Origin: Candidatus Kapaibacterium sp.
GTDB lineage: Bacteria; Bacteroidota; Ignavibacteria; Kapaibacteriales; UBA2268
Length of the DNA: 64,000 nucleotides
Direction: 5' to 3'
Assembly: GCA_026418625.1 (NCBI GenBank)
Contig: JAOABA010000036.1
Coordinates: forward strand, 1-64,000
Below, piece after piece: positions 17,343-26,951 of the stretch (within the stretch, counting starts at the first letter, position 1; every line of letters starts with the position of its first letter). Position numbers and translations under genes: made by a program. A model generated the notes under the pieces. The model saw nothing but the letters and a program-made list of their open reading frames with translations. It ran no database searches and was not told the origin of the DNA.

Positions 17343-17394
17343 AGCTAATTGAAATTGAAAATTACATTTAAATTATAAAAGAAGGAGAAATTAA

Positions 17395-18387
17395 ATGGAT
17401 ATAACAACAAAATATATGGGAATGACGCTACGTTCCCCAATCGTAGTATCGGCTTCTCCGCTTTCCGAAGATATTGGAAATATTAAAAAAATGGAAGATG
17501 CCGGTGCCGGTGCTGTTGTTCTTTATTCACTTTTCGAAGAGCAAATTATTCAAGAGCAGAAAGAGGTGTTCTATCACTCAACAGCTGGAACTTACAGCTT
17601 TGCAGAGGCTCTAACATATTTTCCTGAACCGGATGAATATAGAGTCGGTCCAGAGGGTTATCTTGATTTAATTCGAAAAGCAAAAGAATCTGTTAAAATA
17701 CCAATTATTGCAAGCCTTAATGGTTCAACCAATGGTGGTTGGATTGATTATGCAAAGAAAATGCAGGAAGCCGGGGCAGATGCCATCGAGTTAAATATAT
17801 ATTATATTCCTACTGATATGAACTTGACATCTCTGGATATTGAAAATAATTATATCGAGATAGTAAAGCACGTAAAATCGGCAGTCAGTATTCCTGTTGC
17901 AGTAAAATTAAGCCCATTTTTCACAAATATGGCTAATATGGCTAAGAAAATTGATGATTTAGGAGCAGATGCTCTTGTTCTTTTCAATAGATTTTATCAA
18001 CCGGATATTGATCTTGACTATCTTGAAGTAAAACCACAGATTCAGTTGAGTCATTCTTCCGCAGCAAGGCTTCCGATGAGATGGATTGCAATACTTAAAG
18101 GAAGAATTAAAGCTGACCTTGCAGCTACAAGCGGCATTCAATCTGCTGATGATGTGATTAAAATGCTTATGGCAGGGGCAAACGTTACAATGATGTGCTC
18201 AGCTCTTTTCAAGAACGGTATTTATCATATCAGCCAGGTTGAAAAAGAAATAATTGAATGGATGACAGAAAAAGAATACGAATCAGTTCAACAGATGCAG
18301 GGTAGTATGTCCCAGCTTAACGTTGCAGATCCTTCTGCGTTTGAAAGAGCTCAATATATGAAAGCTCTTACAGGTTATAGATTCTAA
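17395..18387 (+). CDS. dihydroorotate dehydrogenase-like FMN protein
   Basis: 330 residues, TIM-barrel flavoprotein related to class 1 dihydroorotate dehydrogenases. Seen: N-terminal RSPIVVSASPLSED, PIIASLNGSTNGGW, AVKLSPFFTNMANMA, LVLFNRFYQPDIDLD, and C-terminal ATSGIQSADDVIKMLMAGANVTMMCSAL, which places the phosphate-binding glycines. GGAG lies 8 nt before ATG. Proteins of this kind are often found beside nifJ; the substrate is not established, and true pyrimidine synthesis by this protein is not implied even though pyrE is present at 49.5 kb. It ends in a strong terminator, so nifJ and this gene form a two-gene unit. Confidence 0.85.
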   Translation: MDITTKYMGMTLRSPIVVSASPLSEDIGNIKKMEDAGAGAVVLYSLFEEQIIQEQKEVFYHSTAGTYSFAEALTYFPEPDEYRVGPEGYLDLIRKAKESVKIPIIASLNGSTNGGWIDYAKKMQEAGADAIELNIYYIPTDMNLTSLDIENNYIEIVKHVKSAVSIPVAVKLSPFFTNMANMAKKIDDLGADALVLFNRFYQPDIDLDYLEVKPQIQLSHSSAARLPMRWIAILKGRIKADLAATSGIQSADDVIKMLMAGANVTMMCSALFKNGIYHISQVEKEIIEWMTEKEYESVQQMQGSMSQLNVADPSAFERAQYMKALTGYRF

Positions 18388-18410
18388 TTATTCATCAAAT
18401 TTATTGATTT

Positions 18411-18449
18411 CGCTCGTTGAGACTCAAATATCAACGAGCTTTTTTTTTA
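18411..18449 (+). terminator. rho-independent terminator of the nifJ unit
   Basis: GCTCGTTGA (18412-18420) pairs perfectly with TCAACGAGC (18431-18439) around a 10-nt loop, followed by nine T (18440-18448). It is 24 nt after the stop codon. Confidence 0.9.
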
Positions 18450-18748
18450 TAATTGAGTTTTCAAACTCTTTGGTTTCTCTAAGTTTAAACTTTCTCTTAG
18501 AGACCGTAGAGTATTAAGCAAAGTTCACAAAGGTTTTTCAAGAAAATTGAATTTATTTTTTCAAAATGAATATCCAAGGTTAATCAAACTTAAAACGCAC
18601 TTTATTCTCTGCGTTTAATTTAATTATTGATATAAATTTTGTTTTTTGGAAAAAAAATATTATATTTAGTTTAATCGAAAAATTTTAAAAATTAATATAA
18701 ATTCTAAATTGAATGAATACAAAAATTCTTCATTAATTAGGGGGAAAA
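18450..18748. other. intergenic region before the 1733-residue protein
   Basis: AT-rich and gene-free. It holds small hairpins (GAGTTT/AAACTC at 18454-18467; TCTCTAAG/CTTAGAGA at 18475-18482 and 18495-18502) and degraded text resembling the 48-kb repeat (AAAGTTCACAAAGG near 18520). No full promoter consensus was found. Confidence 0.5.
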
Positions 18749-21700
18749 ATGAAATTCCTTTACCCAAATAAAAACTTGGTCTTTTCACTTTTTGTTCTTA
18801 TTCTGTTATTATCAATAAAAATTGATATTTATGCACAGAATTTTCAACCGGCAGGTATTAACCAAATATCTTTTATTGAACCGCGGCAACAGCCATACTC
18901 AACTTACTTCATATTAAATGGAAATATTCAAGGACTAAATACACCGAGATTTCTTAATGTTTTTGCTAAGTTACCTGAAAATCCGGACGTTTATGATTGG
19001 GTGATTCAAAATGTCCCTCTTGTTCCCTTTCCTCAGCCAGAATTAATGAGTTTTTGGTTCAACTTGACTTACCTTGGATTAGAGAACGGGATACAAGTTA
19101 ATCAGCTACTTATGGCTTATTTTGTAACCGACACTTTTTTGATAATGCCCCCACAGCCTTTTCCACCTTCTTTGTTTGTGCCAATGACAGTCAATCAGGC
19201 AGAATATAATGTTGGGAATGGTTATATAAGAGAACCATATAACATTGGTTTTTTTGATAAAGAACCTTTGATTTTTGACCAGATAAATGTTCAGGAAATG
19301 CTCGAAAATCTTCCGAACTTACTTCAATATCGTGGTTGCCGTGTCCCAAACATAGACTTGGATTCATCAGCTAACCCACCCGGTAGTGTGGCGGGTTATG
19401 CCGGGGATAAAAATGCTTGTGCTCCAGCAGCCGCAGCAAACAGTATGCAATGGCTCGAAACGGTGCACCCTGAAATAAAATCTAATTTGTCACTTCGCGA
19501 AAAATTGATCGAGCTTAGCAAAATGATGAACAGAGCAAACAATGACGGGGTTTCTACTGTTGATTTTATTAAGGGGAAACTTGATTTTATTGATAAATAT
19601 AAGCTACCAATAAAAGTAAAATTTCAAGCCCAAGATACAGATACGAATAATATAAAATCACCAAATAATAAATATAAGAATGAAGCAAGCAACAGGAATG
19701 CAAATAAATCAGAACCGACAAAATGGGCAGCTACTTGGGAGTTTCTATTTCAGGAAATCAAAGATGGAGAAGATGTTGAACTTCTCTTAGATTCTTATAC
19801 AGTTGATGAAGAAGGGCAAATAGTTCACACAGGTGGGCACGTTGTAACAGTATCAGGCGTTAGCCAGATAGGAGGAGTGAAAAGAGTTTGGGTAAAAGAT
19901 GATACTAAACAAGGGACATCCGGAGGCACTGAGCAAACCCCATTAACTTGGCTCTTAGTTAGCGAAAGAACAGGAATTCCATATTTGAAAGAATGGTCTG
20001 AAGGACCTGATGTTACAATAGTTACCGGTATTGTTTCCGAGAGTTTTGATCCAACCATACAACACACTTTCGATCCTAAGGCAACAACAATAGGCAGAAT
20101 ATCTTTCGAAGAGCCATTTATAGCTACTAATACAACAAGTGGATTAATGGGCTTTTATCTTTTTGAAAGTAATCAACTTAAATATATCAATGCTTTGGCA
20201 AGGACTTCCGAAACACAACAACCAGTATGGTTAGTTCAGAATATGCCGGTAATGCCTTTTCATAAAGATCATTGGGTTTCAACACCTGTTGAGCTTGGGG
20301 CATTGAATCTGACTGCAGGTGTCCCTATCCAAGTTCAATTTATTACAAGCGATACAAATCTTAGAGAAAAGCCAAGATGGAACAATGATTCATTTTTTGA
20401 TATTTTTTATAAAGATGAATTAACACATTATATCCCAGATGGAGCTGCTGAAATACCATCATTTATTGAAATATCAAATATGCTTCCACCTGTTTTTACT
20501 GGGACTCAAACTCCTAAAGACTCAGTTTACAGGGGTTGCACAGTTCCAAATATTGATTTAAATAATGAATCATATCCTCAATCAGCGAATTGGGCAGGTG
20601 ATTTAAACGCTTGCGGACCAGCTTCGGCAGCAAATAGTATGCACTGGCTTTCAGAAACACATCCGAAAATAACACAAGATTTGCCTCTTAGAGAGAAAAT
20701 GGAAGAGCTAAGCAGTATGATGAAACGACAAAATTCAAGAGGTGTGAACACTTATCAGTTAATTAAGGGAAAACTCGATTTTATTGATAAATATAAATTA
20801 CCAATTAAAGTTAAGTTCCAAAGTAAATGGTTTAAGAAAGATTCGAATGTTACCTCACCAAATGATAAGTATAAGCATTTTGCAGAAAATAAAAATAATT
20901 CCAATTATGCTTATCCAGAATGGGATTGGCTGGTTCAGGAAATGAAGAATGGCGAAGATGTTGAATTGCTATACGGCTATTACGATGGTGATGGAAATCG
21001 AAGGGGAGGTCATTGGGTTACTGTTACTGGTGTTATTGAATCAGGCGGAGAAAAAAGAATTTGGATAAAAGACGATATTCTTCAAAGTGGAGAAGGTTAT
21101 GGTAAAACTTATGATATGAGAGATTCAACTGGTGAGGAAGTTATTGGTTGGGGAACCAACTTAGCAGGAACACCTGTTTTAAGAAGATTTGGCTTTGGCG
21201 ACTGGCAGTTAAGGGTTGAAAGCTTGGTTTCAGAAAGTTATGATGAAAATGTCTCATTTGAACCTCCTAAAACAAATTTAAAAATTACACTGCTTGAACC
21301 GGGAACTGACCCATTTGATTTTAATCCATTTGGCGCTTATATATCTGACATTTATCCAAAAAATGATAATTTGTTTTATCGAAACATATTATTGCGAAAC
21401 CCTGAAAATGACTCTGTTGATTGGGTTGTTCGCAATATGCCAATTATGCCATTTGAAAATCCAAGGAGAATTTCAATCGGGATTAACTTAAAAAAACTGT
21501 TTGTAAATGATAGATTGCCGGACAGTTTAGATTACTTTATTTATGATTTTCTTGATTCCACTTATCCAAAGTTTCCTGAAATTGATTGGAAAAGGATAAA
21601 TATACAAAAATCAAAATATGAAGTTTCAATTGGTATAACTGATCCAGATACAGCAAAGATACATATTCCATTTTCTTATGATTCGATTTATCATCCTTTA

Positions 21701-23950
21701 ATTAAAATAACTGAACGTTTAAAAGATTCGGTTTATATTGGTTGCAATATGCCAAATGTTGATCTCGATTCTACGGCAAATCCTGCAACGGATACTTATG
21801 CAGGGGATAAAAATGCCTGCGGTCCGGCTGCAGCGGCAAACAGTTTGCACTGGCTCGATAAGGTCCATAAACTAAATACCAATAAAACTTTGAGGGAAAA
21901 GCTCGAAGAATTAAGTAAATATATGGAAAGACAAAAGGAAAAAGGCGTTACTAATGACCAAATGATTAAAGGAAAGCTGAAATTCATAGCTGAAAACAAA
22001 CTTCCAATAGAAGTAAAGTTCCAGAGTTTCAGGCACAAAAAGGATTCTATTGTTTCAATTAAGGATAAAGACGGTAAAGAAATACAGGCAAAAAATAAAA
22101 ATACAAAAGACAATGGTTATCCAACTTGGGATTGGCTCGTCCAAGAAATGAAAGATGGTGAAGATGTCGAATTGATTTATGGTAGGTATGATTCTACCGG
22201 AAAAAGGCTTGGTGGACACGTTGTAACAGTTACGGGAGTTCTTGATGATAAGGGTGTGAAGAGAATTTGGTTCAAGGACGATACCCGCCAGACAAGTTCA
22301 GGATTGAGAAATAATCCAGATGACAGTCTTGAAACAGGGGAGGAAGTTGCAACTTGGGAAACTATCCCCGGTGATATTCCCGTAATCACACGTTGGGGTT
22401 CGAAAAGCAGACGTATAGAAGCAATAATTTCAGAGAGTTATGTTGAGCCTGTTTCACCACCAAAACCAATTATTAATGATATAAAACTCGAGAGAATAAA
22501 GTTTGATGATGGTTCTGCAAAGAAACTCGATTTTCTGCTGCTTACATATAATTTTACTTCGACAGACAAAACAAATTATATGAACATCATCCAGAAAACA
22601 AATGATGAAAATTATGATTGTTGGTGGTGGGGTAAAAATATTATTATTCCTAAGGGTATATCTGGTGGTGTAAATGCAGCATTGATTACTAATACTTGTG
22701 CAATTAGAAAAGCGGGTAAAACGGCTGACATACCGAACGAAAGCGAAGAATATGAAGTGTCAATTATATTCAGTGATTCTATTTTGACAGTCCTGCCGCA
22801 AAAGGATAGCGTTTACAAATTAACTCTGACTGAAAGAACTATCAGTTCCTTCAATGATTTAACGGATAATGTTTTGGGTTATGGCTTTAAACCAGACTTT
22901 ATACCGACTTATTTTATACCGAGTAATCCTGAGTTGAACTATAATGTTGCCGGGTTTATAAACATTGATCTTGATTCAACTATTAGCCCAACAGTTGATC
23001 CGAGCTATGCCGGAGATTACAACGCAGGAAATCCTGCCGCAGCCTCAATTTCATTTGAATGGCTTAAGAGGAATTATACACAAATTAACGACAATACTAA
23101 TGCAAGAACTAAGATTGAATTGCTTAGCAAATTTATGAACAGGCAGAAAAGCAAGGGTTCAACTGCTGTGGATATGATTAAGGGCAAACTTGCTTTGATT
23201 GACAGTCTAAGATTACCGGTTTCAGTAAAATTCCAGCTTGTAGATTACGGCAACGACTCAATTGTTTCTCCAAACAGGACTTTCGGGCATTTCGCTAAGA
23301 ATAACAATGTTATGGCTGGTTATCCAACTTGGGAATTCATTAACTCAGAAATTAAAAACGGAAGAACGGTTGAGATTATGATGCAATGGATTGACAAAGA
23401 AGGCAGACTATTAGGAAGCAAATCCGCAGTTGTTGGAGGAACCTCAAACGCAAACGGACTAAATACAATCTGGTTACTCGAAGACTTGGATCACTCTAAA
23501 TCGGGTGGCACTATACTTGCTCAATCAATATTTATGGAGACTGCAACCGCAATTTCGAGGTCATATTTGTTTGACCGATCGCTGGGTGATACTGTTTGCT
23601 GGGTTGTTGGAGCTGTTTCGCAAGGTTATGATCCAAATATGACATTCCTTGATGTGCATTCTGAATTAACTCAAGCAGATTTCAACATTTCAATATCTCG
23701 AAATCCTGTTAATTTAAATGAATCAGCTGATTTGATATTGAATGCTCCTGAAGACGGTAAAATCAGTATAAAGCTTTATAGCATCAAGGGTGAAGAAATT
23801 GCAGAGCTAATGAATGATTGGGTTACATTGGGCAGACACGAGATTAACTTAGCAGGAAAATTAAACAAGAATTTGGCTTCGGGAATGTATTATATTGCAA
23901 CAATCTTGAACGGAAGAACGATAGCTTTGCCAATTATCATACTTAATTAA
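18749..23950 (+). CDS. secreted four-module C39-like cysteine-peptidase-type protein with T9SS signal
   Basis: 1733 residues. Signal peptide 1-29 (ends IDIYAQ). Four tandem modules of about 398-403 residues follow; each pairs a beta-rich region (motif QNMPVMPF and variants) with a papain/C39-like domain, and ends in a SESYD-type motif (about 431, 829, 1227, 1623). Modules 1-3 keep the candidate catalytic set: Cys224/622/1024 in NACGPAAAANS, His364/755/1157 in GGHVVTVTGV, and Asp in KDD about 20 residues later. Module 4 has Gly1427 for Cys and Lys1558 for His, so it should be inactive. The last ~90 residues (NPVNLNESADL to the end) are a type IX sorting domain, so the protein should be released or surface-attached. 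ATG follows AGGGGG. Peptidase activity is inferred from motifs; a binding or structural role is possible. Confidence 0.8.
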   Translation: MKFLYPNKNLVFSLFVLILLLSIKIDIYAQNFQPAGINQISFIEPRQQPYSTYFILNGNIQGLNTPRFLNVFAKLPENPDVYDWVIQNVPLVPFPQPELMSFWFNLTYLGLENGIQVNQLLMAYFVTDTFLIMPPQPFPPSLFVPMTVNQAEYNVGNGYIREPYNIGFFDKEPLIFDQINVQEMLENLPNLLQYRGCRVPNIDLDSSANPPGSVAGYAGDKNACAPAAAANSMQWLETVHPEIKSNLSLREKLIELSKMMNRANNDGVSTVDFIKGKLDFIDKYKLPIKVKFQAQDTDTNNIKSPNNKYKNEASNRNANKSEPTKWAATWEFLFQEIKDGEDVELLLDSYTVDEEGQIVHTGGHVVTVSGVSQIGGVKRVWVKDDTKQGTSGGTEQTPLTWLLVSERTGIPYLKEWSEGPDVTIVTGIVSESFDPTIQHTFDPKATTIGRISFEEPFIATNTTSGLMGFYLFESNQLKYINALARTSETQQPVWLVQNMPVMPFHKDHWVSTPVELGALNLTAGVPIQVQFITSDTNLREKPRWNNDSFFDIFYKDELTHYIPDGAAEIPSFIEISNMLPPVFTGTQTPKDSVYRGCTVPNIDLNNESYPQSANWAGDLNACGPASAANSMHWLSETHPKITQDLPLREKMEELSSMMKRQNSRGVNTYQLIKGKLDFIDKYKLPIKVKFQSKWFKKDSNVTSPNDKYKHFAENKNNSNYAYPEWDWLVQEMKNGEDVELLYGYYDGDGNRRGGHWVTVTGVIESGGEKRIWIKDDILQSGEGYGKTYDMRDSTGEEVIGWGTNLAGTPVLRRFGFGDWQLRVESLVSESYDENVSFEPPKTNLKITLLEPGTDPFDFNPFGAYISDIYPKNDNLFYRNILLRNPENDSVDWVVRNMPIMPFENPRRISIGINLKKLFVNDRLPDSLDYFIYDFLDSTYPKFPEIDWKRINIQKSKYEVSIGITDPDTAKIHIPFSYDSIYHPLIKITERLKDSVYIGCNMPNVDLDSTANPATDTYAGDKNACGPAAAANSLHWLDKVHKLNTNKTLREKLEELSKYMERQKEKGVTNDQMIKGKLKFIAENKLPIEVKFQSFRHKKDSIVSIKDKDGKEIQAKNKNTKDNGYPTWDWLVQEMKDGEDVELIYGRYDSTGKRLGGHVVTVTGVLDDKGVKRIWFKDDTRQTSSGLRNNPDDSLETGEEVATWETIPGDIPVITRWGSKSRRIEAIISESYVEPVSPPKPIINDIKLERIKFDDGSAKKLDFLLLTYNFTSTDKTNYMNIIQKTNDENYDCWWWGKNIIIPKGISGGVNAALITNTCAIRKAGKTADIPNESEEYEVSIIFSDSILTVLPQKDSVYKLTLTERTISSFNDLTDNVLGYGFKPDFIPTYFIPSNPELNYNVAGFINIDLDSTISPTVDPSYAGDYNAGNPAAASISFEWLKRNYTQINDNTNARTKIELLSKFMNRQKSKGSTAVDMIKGKLALIDSLRLPVSVKFQLVDYGNDSIVSPNRTFGHFAKNNNVMAGYPTWEFINSEIKNGRTVEIMMQWIDKEGRLLGSKSAVVGGTSNANGLNTIWLLEDLDHSKSGGTILAQSIFMETATAISRSYLFDRSLGDTVCWVVGAVSQGYDPNMTFLDVHSELTQADFNISISRNPVNLNESADLILNAPEDGKISIKLYSIKGEEIAELMNDWVTLGRHEINLAGKLNKNLASGMYYIATILNGRTIALPIIILN

Positions 23951-23972
23951 GAGATAGGGTTGAAATTTTTAA

Positions 23973-24149
23973 ACAAGGATGTTTGCGCTATTTATGTGGA
24001 TGTGTTAGAACAAAAAAATAGTTCTAAGTCACTCTGAACGAAGTGAAGAGTCCATTATATTTGAATAAGTTACAAAATATAGATTCCTCGTCAGCGGCTT
24101 AGAATTACTGCTTTTTACACAGCTTCTTATGTAGATCAAACATCCTTGT
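23973..24149 (-). repeat. dispersed repeat, reversed copy, bounded by 13-bp inverted repeats
   Basis: ACAAGGATGTTTG (23973-23985) is the exact reverse complement of 24137-24149. Between them, 24028-24052 is the exact reverse complement of the 25-bp right arm at 712-736, and 24080-24130 is a diverged form of the arm at 805-855. The element is therefore a member of the 0.6-0.9 kb family in the opposite orientation. No transposase is present, so it is MITE- or REP-like. Confidence 0.65.
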
Positions 24150-24253
24150 ATGTTTTTAAAAGGATAAAGTTTCATTTTCTTGAACTATAAGGTAATATCA
24201 AAAGCAATTCGGGTTAACAATAAAGTTTAGAATATTTTAAAATTAAATAAACA

Positions 24254-24261
24254 TATTTTTG
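24254..24261 (+). promoter_or_regulatory. -7 element upstream of the FKBP gene
   Basis: TATTTTTG fits TAnnTTTG exactly and lies 37 nt before the ATG. The best -33 candidate (TTTA at 24226-24229) is 24 nt away, longer than usual, so the call is tentative. Confidence 0.35.
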
Positions 24262-24298
24262 GAATAAACGTCAAAACTTTTTTTTAATAGGAGAAAAT

Positions 24299-25105
24299 AT
24301 GAAGAAATTTTTAACTCTATTTGTGTTAATAGCACTTACATTATCAGCCTGTGATAACAGTTCAGGAGATGGTGGTTACAAAAATCCGGGAAGTTTCAAG
24401 ACCTTTTACGACAGTCTTAGTTATTCAATTGCCCACGAAATAGGGTTTAGTATGCACAAAGACAGCCTTGAGATTAACAAAGACTTTTTCATCAAAGGCT
24501 TTTTGGAAGGCATCAAAGGGGATTCATCACTGATTAGCAAGCTTGCCAGTGACGATTTAAGGTTAAGATTTCAGAATATGATGTTCAAAAAACAAGAACA
24601 AAAGCGTAAAGATGAGGAAGAAAAGTTAAAACAAGACGCTGAAGCTAATAAGAAAAAATCCGAAGAGTTTTTAGCTGAAAATAAAAAGAAACCGGGAGTC
24701 ATTACAACACCAAGCGGACTTCAATACATAGTGATAAAAGAAGGAACTGGCAAAAGTCCTAAGGATGAAGACCTTGTAACGGTTCATCTTAAAGGTTATC
24801 ATATGAATGGTTTCGAGTTTGATAATACTTATGGCAAAGAACCAGTTCAAATGGTGGTAGGACAACAAATTCCGGGCTGGAAGGAGGCATTTAAGTTGAT
24901 GAAAGAAGGTGCTATTTACAAAGTATTTATTTCACCAGAACTTGGTTGGGGTGACAGAGGAGCACCACCACAAATTCCACCGGGCTCGGCAGTTTATTTT
25001 GAGATTGAGCTTTTAAAAGTTGGAGGGAAACCACCAGATATCAATAATCCTCAGCCAGTTAAACCTGTTCAGCCACCACCACAAGCACCGGATGTGAAGA
25101 AATAG
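24299..25105 (+). CDS. FKBP-type peptidyl-prolyl isomerase lipoprotein
   Basis: 268 residues. Signal peptide with lipobox LSAC (Cys18), so membrane-anchored, facing the periplasm. Residues about 35-130 form the helical FkpA-type dimerisation region ending in a charged coil (KKQEQKRKDEEEKLKQ). The FKBP domain follows (about 140-240): GLQYIVIKEGTG, VTVHLKGY, FDNTY, QIPGWKEAF, ELGWGDRGAPPQIPPGSAVYFEIELL, the usual proline-isomerase pocket residues. The tail is Pro-rich (about 243-268), possibly wall-spanning. It should help fold exported proteins. ATG has GGAG 5 nt upstream. Monocistronic, with its own hairpin terminator. Confidence 0.93.
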   Translation: MKKFLTLFVLIALTLSACDNSSGDGGYKNPGSFKTFYDSLSYSIAHEIGFSMHKDSLEINKDFFIKGFLEGIKGDSSLISKLASDDLRLRFQNMMFKKQEQKRKDEEEKLKQDAEANKKKSEEFLAENKKKPGVITTPSGLQYIVIKEGTGKSPKDEDLVTVHLKGYHMNGFEFDNTYGKEPVQMVVGQQIPGWKEAFKLMKEGAIYKVFISPELGWGDRGAPPQIPPGSAVYFEIELLKVGGKPPDINNPQPVKPVQPPPQAPDVKK

Positions 25106-25154
25106 TGATTAGATTTGATATAAAGATATTTTTTGTTTTATTCAAAATCAGAAA

Positions 25155-25245
25155 GAGGCTGTCTCGCAAATAACAATCAAATATGTTTGAATACTAATTA
25201 GTAGAGATTTTAAAAAAAATTGTTTGTGAGATAGCCCCTTTTTTA
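25155..25245 (+). terminator. long-loop terminator-like hairpin
   Basis: GGCTGTCTCGCAAA (25157-25170) pairs with TTTGTGAGATAGCC (25223-25236), 14 bp with two G-T pairs, around a ~52-nt loop, then CC and six T. The loop is long for a classical terminator; it may be a remnant of a repeat. It lies between fkpA and the convergent permease gene. Confidence 0.5.
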
Positions 25246-25342
25246 AAATTATAACGGATTCTTCTAAACTTCGTTTGTCGATATGACTTATTAATACTTT
25301 TATTTCACATATTCATTTCGAATTTTTTATGTATCATAAGGT

Positions 25343-26800
25343 TTAGATATTGTTTTGATTTTTTCTTACTGAACTGAAATTCATCATAAATAGATTTTTG
25401 ATATATCGAAAAATATTCAAAGAAGCAGATTCATTATTTACTTTTATTAATATTATAACAGCAAATACTGCAATAATAAAATTTCCAGCCCACATACTTA
25501 TGAAAGGTGAGATTAAACCTCTATCAGCGAGTTTTTCGCCACCAATAAGGCAAGCCCAGTAAAATATATAAAAACCAAGGCTGATTGCAGCACTTATTCC
25601 AAAGTTTCCATTCTTTGTTATTATTCCGAGAGGACATCCGATTAAAACGAACAAAATGCAGGCAAATGGTATTGCATATTTTTTATGTATTTCAACCTCG
25701 TAGGATTTAGCTCTCTGATAATAATCCCTTGCTTGGAAGAAATCACTTAGAATAGAGGATTTGAGTGTTGATATTCTACGTTCTGCGTCAATAAGTCCTG
25801 TTTTAATATTCTCAGCAATGATTTTTGTTCCGGAAATATCAATCAAAGTGGAATCGGCATTAATTCTTGGTTTTCCGTAATTGTAAGCAGGTATTAACTT
25901 TTCCTCTGAGGGACTGATTCCAACGAGATAGTTATAAAATTTTTGTGCGTTTTCTAAAATTTTCTTTTCACTAATAGATGCAGTTTTTTTTGCCTCATCA
26001 ACAATTTTTTGCATATCAGAAATTTTCATTTCACGGTCACCTCTTGAAATCATTCCTTCAGCAGTTCGTTCGAATGCAAATCCGGACGCAGGGATGATAA
26101 CCTGATATTCCTTGAACTTAATCAATCTGTAATCTTTATAGTCATTTTGAGATAGTTGATGAGCTTCACCATTAAAAAGGTCAATAATGATTTTAGTATA
26201 GCTTGAATTGAATCGCACAGAGCCTGAGTCAGCCGAAGCAATGCTCAATCTATTTCCCTTTGTTCTATCATAAATAGTTAAAGCTTTAAGGTGACCTGTA
26301 ATCGAATCAATTTTTCTAGCTAAAATAGTATAGCCATCAAGTTGGGTGCTGAATTGACCTGCTTCGAGTGAAAAAGTTGGTTTTTTACGTTCAATATCAC
26401 TTAGTAATACTTTGGCTTGGTGATTTGCTTCGGGTAGGACATTATCATTGAACCAAAAAAGAAAAATTGTCATTAAAATTCCTGTAACAATAACAGGAGA
26501 CATCATTTTTAGAAGACTTCCTCCACTTGATTTAATAATTGTTATTTCGTTAGTCGAGGACAGATTTCCAAAAGACATTAAAGCTGCAAAAAGAACACCC
26601 ATAGGGATTGCCAGAACAATCATCCAAGCTACGTTTAAGGCAATCAGCTGAAAAATCACCCAAGTTTCGAGACCTTTTATAACTAAATCATTAAGATATT
26701 TTGATAGAAATTGGAAAAGGAACAGAAAAACAACAGTCAAAGACCCAAAAAGGAAAGGACCTATTTGAAATCTGAGTATATAAAGACTAATGTAGCTCAT
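25343..26800 (-). CDS. LptF/LptG-family lipopolysaccharide export permease
   Basis: 485 residues. YjgP/YjgQ-type permease that, with the LptB ATPase, extracts LPS from the inner membrane toward the Lpt bridge. Seen: three N-terminal membrane segments (about 10-32, 52-75, 98-118) with the family motif AIPMGVLFAALMSFGNLSS and NEITIIKSSGGS, a periplasmic beta-jellyroll (about 125-340), and three more membrane segments near the C-terminus starting KKYAIPFACILFVLIGCPLGI. It has a long helical insert (about 235-330). LptF and LptG cannot be told apart here. It is divergent from secG. Confidence 0.92.
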   Translation of the reverse strand: MSYISLYILRFQIGPFLFGSLTVVFLFLFQFLSKYLNDLVIKGLETWVIFQLIALNVAWMIVLAIPMGVLFAALMSFGNLSSTNEITIIKSSGGSLLKMMSPVIVTGILMTIFLFWFNDNVLPEANHQAKVLLSDIERKKPTFSLEAGQFSTQLDGYTILARKIDSITGHLKALTIYDRTKGNRLSIASADSGSVRFNSSYTKIIIDLFNGEAHQLSQNDYKDYRLIKFKEYQVIIPASGFAFERTAEGMISRGDREMKISDMQKIVDEAKKTASISEKKILENAQKFYNYLVGISPSEEKLIPAYNYGKPRINADSTLIDISGTKIIAENIKTGLIDAERRISTLKSSILSDFFQARDYYQRAKSYEVEIHKKYAIPFACILFVLIGCPLGIITKNGNFGISAAISLGFYIFYWACLIGGEKLADRGLISPFISMWAGNFIIAVFAVIILIKVNNESASLNIFRYIKNLFMMNFSSVRKNQNNI

Positions 26801-26881
26801 TTAAATAATAAATTAAAAATAAAAACAAACGAGACATAAATAAATTTAATATCAATTTTTTTAAATAATCAAGAATAATCA

Positions 26882-26912
26882 TTGATAAAATAAAAATAAA
26901 TTTCTAATTTTG
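26882..26912 (+). promoter_or_regulatory. Bacteroidota-type promoter of secG
   Basis: TTG (26882-26884), 20-nt spacer, TAATTTTG (26905-26912). The expected start near 26918 leaves a ~34-nt leader. Confidence 0.55.
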
Positions 26913-26951
26913 TAGTTCTTTATTTTGAAATTTATTAAAAGTGGAAAAATT

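Larger units (their letters stand above)
23951..24298. other. intergenic region with an inverted-repeat element
   Basis: Gene-free. Contains the 13-bp inverted repeat pair (23973-23985 and 24137-24149) with a reversed copy of the dispersed hairpin repeat between them, then the fkpA upstream region. Confidence 0.7.

Noticed and set aside
17395-18387. Annotation as the pyrimidine enzyme PyrD
   Set aside because: It belongs to the nifJ-linked dihydroorotate-dehydrogenase-like group; the sequence alone does not show the pyrimidine substrate.
25155-25245. Insertion-sequence end
   Set aside because: The long-loop hairpin resembles an inverted repeat but there is no transposase or target duplication; kept as terminator-like.
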